The translations under genes were made by a program, and so were the position numbers. This document shows positions 14,050 through 16,394 of a stretch of DNA of 16,394 nt, piece by piece. The notes under the pieces are model-generated. The model had not been told where the DNA came from. It searched no databases and was given only the letters and a program-made list of their open reading frames with translations. Position 1 is the stretch's first letter. Each line of letters begins with the position of its first letter. Origin of the DNA: JBBIRM01 sp037441765 (GTDB taxonomy: Bacteria > Desulfobacterota > BSN033 > UBA1163); contig JBBIRM010000052.1 in NCBI GenBank assembly GCA_037441765.1, forward strand, positions 1 through 16,394, written 5' to 3'.

Positions 14050-15598
14050 GGGTAAACTCCAATACCCTCCTGAGAAGAGGCAGGTTAAGATGTGTCTGGT
14101 TTTCAAAGTTTCCCAGGTGCGCTTCATTCTCCATGTTCAAATCGTAGCAGGTGGTCCTTTCCACATCCACCAAAATACCTGGAAGTCCAATCCTCTCAAA
14201 ATCTGGCCTGTGTTTGCCATAAAAAGGCTCACAACAAGAGCCAATAAATCCGTTAATCCCCGACCTTTTAAGTTGGCGAAGGGTTGTTTCAAGGTCCTCA
14301 TAGTTCTGAATGGTAATGGAGTCCATCCCGAAAGACCTCGCCATCTCCATGGCCTCTCCGATAGAACAACTTCCACACTGATCACACCCACTCTGATAGC
14401 GGTATGGACAGTCCACCTTCTTAGCGCAATAAGGGAGGAGAAGGACTTCAGGTCTTTTTATTTCTTTGAATGGCTTTAAGACAGGAAAGAGGTGATCGGT
14501 TTCGCTCTCGTTAAAACCAAATGGAAGAAGATCTACTTTCTGAATAGCCTCTTTAAGGACCTGGATGAAATGCTCCTCACGGACTCCTAAAATCTGAGGC
14601 TTTTCAGTGGAGAAAAAATTCCGGATGATTTCCTCGATATTGGATGGAGAAGCCTTAGAATTTTTAAGTAGGCTTTCAAGATCGAAGATTGCCCTCTTGG
14701 GGTAAGCGAAAAAGTCACCTGTGAAAAGAATCTGGTTAATCACCTGTGTCTTTGTATCAAGGGCAATTGAAACCCTTATCAACCCACCAGGGGCCTTCAG
14801 GATAGAGGTGAGGGTCTTTCTCCTCGGGAGGCTATCCCTCACCTTAAAGATATGGGCAGGGGAAGAGAAGTGAGGCAGTTTCTCTTTTAATAGATATTCC
14901 TCCTCGGGGGTTAAAGGCTTGGGATTAAATTGAACTCCAAGACTTTCTTGAAAACCTTTGACGATAGCATCTTTAATGTTTGATAACAAAGGGGTTCTGC
15001 CCAACTCCCACTTCAGGCAGGTTACCCTATCTTTAACAGATTGGATTTCCTTATCCTGGAGTTTTTCAGTTGGGATTCTCAATGCTCTGAGCATCTCGTC
15101 GACATCGAAGTCTACAAGGATTGTTCCCTGAAACAGAATGGCTCCCGAGAGTTCAGTTCCACCTGTACCTGAAATCTTTCTCCCACCCACTTCTACATCA
15201 TTTCGAGGACGGAAATGGGCTTTTATGCCCAAACGTCTCAGCCCATTTGCCGAGGCCTCGCCCATCTTTCGGTAAAGGTCTTCCACTCTCGAAGGGACTC
15301 TCGGGTCTTTCTTAGATATATAAATCTCCCAGCCCAGTTCTGCTTTTCCCCAGTAGAGGGCACCTCCACCTGTAAGCCTCCGGTTGATCTCAATACGTTT
15401 CTGACGGCAATAATCAAGGCGAACTTCTTCTTCCACGGATTGGTGATGACCAACCAGTACCGAAGGGGTTTGGAATTGAAGAAAACGAAGGGTGTGAGGG
15501 GTCTTTTCCTGGGCTTTTAATTCGAGAAGCACCTCATCGAGGGCCATATTTTCTGAGGCGGAACGGGCACCTGTATCCAATAGCCGCCAGATTTCCAT
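14042..15598 (-). CDS. Lipoate-protein ligase fused to a C-terminal DUF116 domain
   Basis: This 518-residue protein has three parts. Residues 1-225 are the ligase catalytic domain: RRLTGGGALYW (73-83), RPRNDVEVGGRKISGTGGTE (130-149) with the expected catalytic K141, and LFQGTILVDFD. Residues about 255-345 look like the ligase accessory domain (LKAPGGLIRVSIALDTKTQ, ILFTGDFFAYP). Residues about 383-518 match DUF116, a cysteine-rich domain of unknown function. Its cysteines are C391, C397, C405, C408, C411, C455, C456 and C484, in PYCAKKVDCPYRYQSGCDQC, GSC, IGSCCEPFYGKH and ERTTCYD. The ligase would attach octanoate or lipoate to apo-proteins, so that LipS1/LipS2 can add sulfur. The fused domain plausibly holds an iron-sulfur or other metal site. 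It heads the operon. No Shine-Dalgarno site precedes the ATG, and a promoter-like sequence ends about ten bases upstream. Confidence 0.88.
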   Translation of the reverse strand: MEIWRLLDTGARSASENMALDEVLLELKAQEKTPHTLRFLQFQTPSVLVGHHQSVEEEVRLDYCRQKRIEINRRLTGGGALYWGKAELGWEIYISKKDPRVPSRVEDLYRKMGEASANGLRRLGIKAHFRPRNDVEVGGRKISGTGGTELSGAILFQGTILVDFDVDEMLRALRIPTEKLQDKEIQSVKDRVTCLKWELGRTPLLSNIKDAIVKGFQESLGVQFNPKPLTPEEEYLLKEKLPHFSSPAHIFKVRDSLPRRKTLTSILKAPGGLIRVSIALDTKTQVINQILFTGDFFAYPKRAIFDLESLLKNSKASPSNIEEIIRNFFSTEKPQILGVREEHFIQVLKEAIQKVDLLPFGFNESETDHLFPVLKPFKEIKRPEVLLLPYCAKKVDCPYRYQSGCDQCGSCSIGEAMEMARSFGMDSITIQNYEDLETTLRQLKRSGINGFIGSCCEPFYGKHRPDFERIGLPGILVDVERTTCYDLNMENEAHLGNFENQTHLNLPLLRRVLEFTHG

Positions 15599-15607
15599 TG
15601 GATTTTT

Positions 15608-15635
15608 CTATAACTTATTTCAGGTCTATCTTCAA
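15608..15635 (-). promoter_or_regulatory. Candidate sigma70-like promoter of the lipoate operon
   Basis: On the minus strand TTGAAG (15635-15630) and TTATAG (15613-15608) are separated by 16 bases, close to the sigma70 consensus. Transcription would begin near 15601, only a few bases before the ATG at 15598. This fits the absence of a ribosome binding site and suggests a leaderless or nearly leaderless message. AT-rich DNA offers chance matches, so the support is moderate. Confidence 0.45.
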
Positions 15636-15706
15636 CGAAAAAATGGCCTTTTTCCTTTAAAGATGTTAGAAAAGGTTAAATGAATAAAAATGGAGGTGGA
15701 TTGAAA

Positions 15707-16168
15707 ATGGCAGAAAAGAAGGATGACCAAATGGTTTCTAAGAAAGCAAAGGACTATTTTAATCAGGGCTACAATTGAGCGGAGTCGATCTCCTTGAGTT
15801 TCAAGGAGTATTTTGGAATTTTAGATCCAATTCTCCCGAGATTGGCTTCAGGATTTGGCGGAGGTATTGGGAGGAAAGGGTCCCTTTGCGGAGCCTTCAC
15901 AGGGGCTATCATGGCAATAGGGATGAAAATGGGGAGGGTGGATCCCAAGGACATGGATACGATTTCAAGGCTCTATGAGAGATGTAGGCAATTCTGGAGC
16001 AGATTCGAGAATGAGTTTGGGAGCAATGTTTGTTACAATCTCATCGGGGTTCATTTGGATAATGAGGAGGAACGCCAAAGATGGTTGGCCTCGGGGGGAT
16101 TGGAGAAATGTAGCAACATTGTTGAAAAGACGGCCAAGATGCTCTGTGAGTTTCTCAGAGATGGGTAA
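15707..16168 (+). CDS. C_GCAxxG_C_C family redox protein with in-frame TGA, probable selenoprotein
   Basis: The gene starts at ATG 15707 after a strong GGAGGT. It reads MAEKKDDQMVSKKAKDYFNQ, then GYN, TGA (15776-15778, codon 24), and AESISLSFKEYFGIL in the same frame, on to TAA at 16166. The total is 153 residues if the TGA is decoded. Family members have GxNCAxSV at this place, so TGA replaces the first invariant cysteine exactly. The rest of the signature is intact: ASGFGGGIGRKGSLCGAFTG (52-71, the GCAxxG region as CGAFTG), ERC, NVCYN, LEKCSN and MLCEF. A hairpin that meets bacterial SECIS rules follows the TGA. The family is presumed redox-active and metal-binding, but the reaction is unknown. 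It is divergent from the lipoate operon. The alternative is a nonsense mutation, which the hairpin and the intact downstream frame make less likely. Confidence 0.85.
15790..15808 (+). promoter_or_regulatory. Candidate bacterial SECIS element
   Basis: CTCCTTGAGTTTCAAGGAG forms a seven-base stem with loop AGTTT, or eight pairs with loop GTT. The loop G at 15798 lies 20 bases after the TGA, inside the 16-37 base window used for bacterial SECIS elements. G is among the first two loop bases and is followed by U, like the apical GU of the E. coli fdhF element bound by SelB. Confidence 0.78.
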
Positions 16169-16188
16169 GGATGATAGTTGTAATCCCT

Positions 16189-16210
16189 CACTTAAGGGGG
16201 AATTATATGA
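16189..16210 (+). repeat. Second copy of the 22-base shared sequence
   Basis: This stretch differs from 7378-7399 at two positions only and ends on the first two bases of the inverted-repeat arm at 16209. A nine-base TCCCTCACT (16184-16192) just before and partly inside it has its complement AGTGAGGGA at 16325-16333, which adds a further inverted pair to this element. Confidence 0.45.
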
Positions 16211-16385
16211 ATCGGGTAGGGATATCTCCGAAAATCTTATAAAGCGGGTCGGTTAATAGAATGTCTTATGAAAGAGATTTCATCTAAGGAGATGGTAGCC
16301 TTTTCAATACTCAAGGGATTCTGTAGTGAGGGAGCAATCTAGGGGTTTCCGCTATAAGATTTTCTCCGACATCCCTACCCGATTC
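16209..16385. mobile_element. Element bounded by long terminal inverted repeats (MITE-like)
   Basis: The left arm (16209-16247) and right arm (16349-16385) are inverted copies. Both begin GAATCGGGTAGGGAT, differ in a short middle segment, then share AAAATCTTATA and, after a one- or two-base indel, GCGG. Between the arms lie about 100 bases with a central hairpin ATGAAA-GAGA-TTTCAT (16268-16283) and a 40-codon open frame (16220-16339) that I do not recognise and that has no ribosome binding site. Size and arms suit a miniature transposable element or a non-autonomous insertion-sequence derivative, or a structured repeat. No target-site duplication can be judged because the window ends nine bases past the right arm. 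Confidence 0.6.
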
Positions 16386-16394
16386 CCCGGATGA

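Noticed and set aside
14050..14127. Earlier start of the FAD oxidoreductase at 14127
   Set aside because: It would overlap the ligase gene by 86 bases and add residues before the Rossmann strand with no family likeness.
15794..16168. Separate gene starting with TTG after the TGA in the C_GCAxxG_C_C locus
   Set aside because: It has no ribosome binding site and would lack the first signature motif. The frame joins exactly with the well-started upstream part through a single TGA.
16220..16342. 40-codon open frame inside the inverted-repeat element
   Set aside because: It has no ribosome binding site or recognisable family. Short frames of this size are expected by chance.

Overview
The window looks like bacterial chromosome of modest GC content from an anaerobic, probably Desulfobacterota-like or otherwise deep-branching organism. 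This rests on purine-rich Shine-Dalgarno sites, a tRNA with an encoded CCA end, archaeal-style lipoyl-synthase genes and a likely selenocysteine gene. The exact lineage cannot be fixed from sequence alone.

Left part (1-3.7 kb): the end of a thiamine-diphosphate dehydrogenase E1 operon on the minus strand (E1 beta cut by the window edge, E1 alpha complete) is visibly GC-richer than everything after it. It is followed by about 400 bases without a gene, a decayed IS3-family insertion sequence on the plus strand, a two-gene PIN-domain toxin/antitoxin-like module on the minus strand (toxin first; the 59-residue partner was found by reading the strand directly), a tRNA-Thr(UGU), and a 29-codon membrane microprotein gene with a strong ribosome binding site.

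Middle part (3.7-10.9 kb): scattered housekeeping and stress-type genes. These are an exported or anchored calcineurin-like phosphoesterase, a small LiaF-type membrane protein, a cupin, a metallo-beta-lactamase-fold hydrolase, a nitronate-monooxygenase-family flavoprotein, a zinc-ribbon/Yip1-type membrane protein, a factor-independent terminator, and ribonuclease R.

Right part (10.9-15.6 kb): a tight minus-strand operon that reads as a complete lipoate-assembly unit. Its first gene encodes a lipoate-protein ligase fused to a cysteine-rich DUF116 domain. Then come a geranylgeranyl-reductase-like FAD protein (LipT-like) and two radical SAM proteins matching the LipS1/LipS2 two-component lipoyl synthase. 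Start and stop codons overlap by 8 and 23 bases, and a 27-base gap separates the last pair. A sigma70-like promoter lies so close to the first start codon that the message may be nearly leaderless. The E1 genes at the left edge encode part of a complex whose E2 normally needs lipoate, so the two ends of the window may be linked in function.

Right end (15.7-16.4 kb): divergent from the lipoate operon is a C_GCAxxG_C_C redox protein whose first conserved cysteine codon is an in-frame TGA. A compact hairpin matching the bacterial SECIS rules starts 11 bases after it, which makes this a strong selenoprotein candidate. The window ends in a roughly 177-base element bounded by long inverted repeats.
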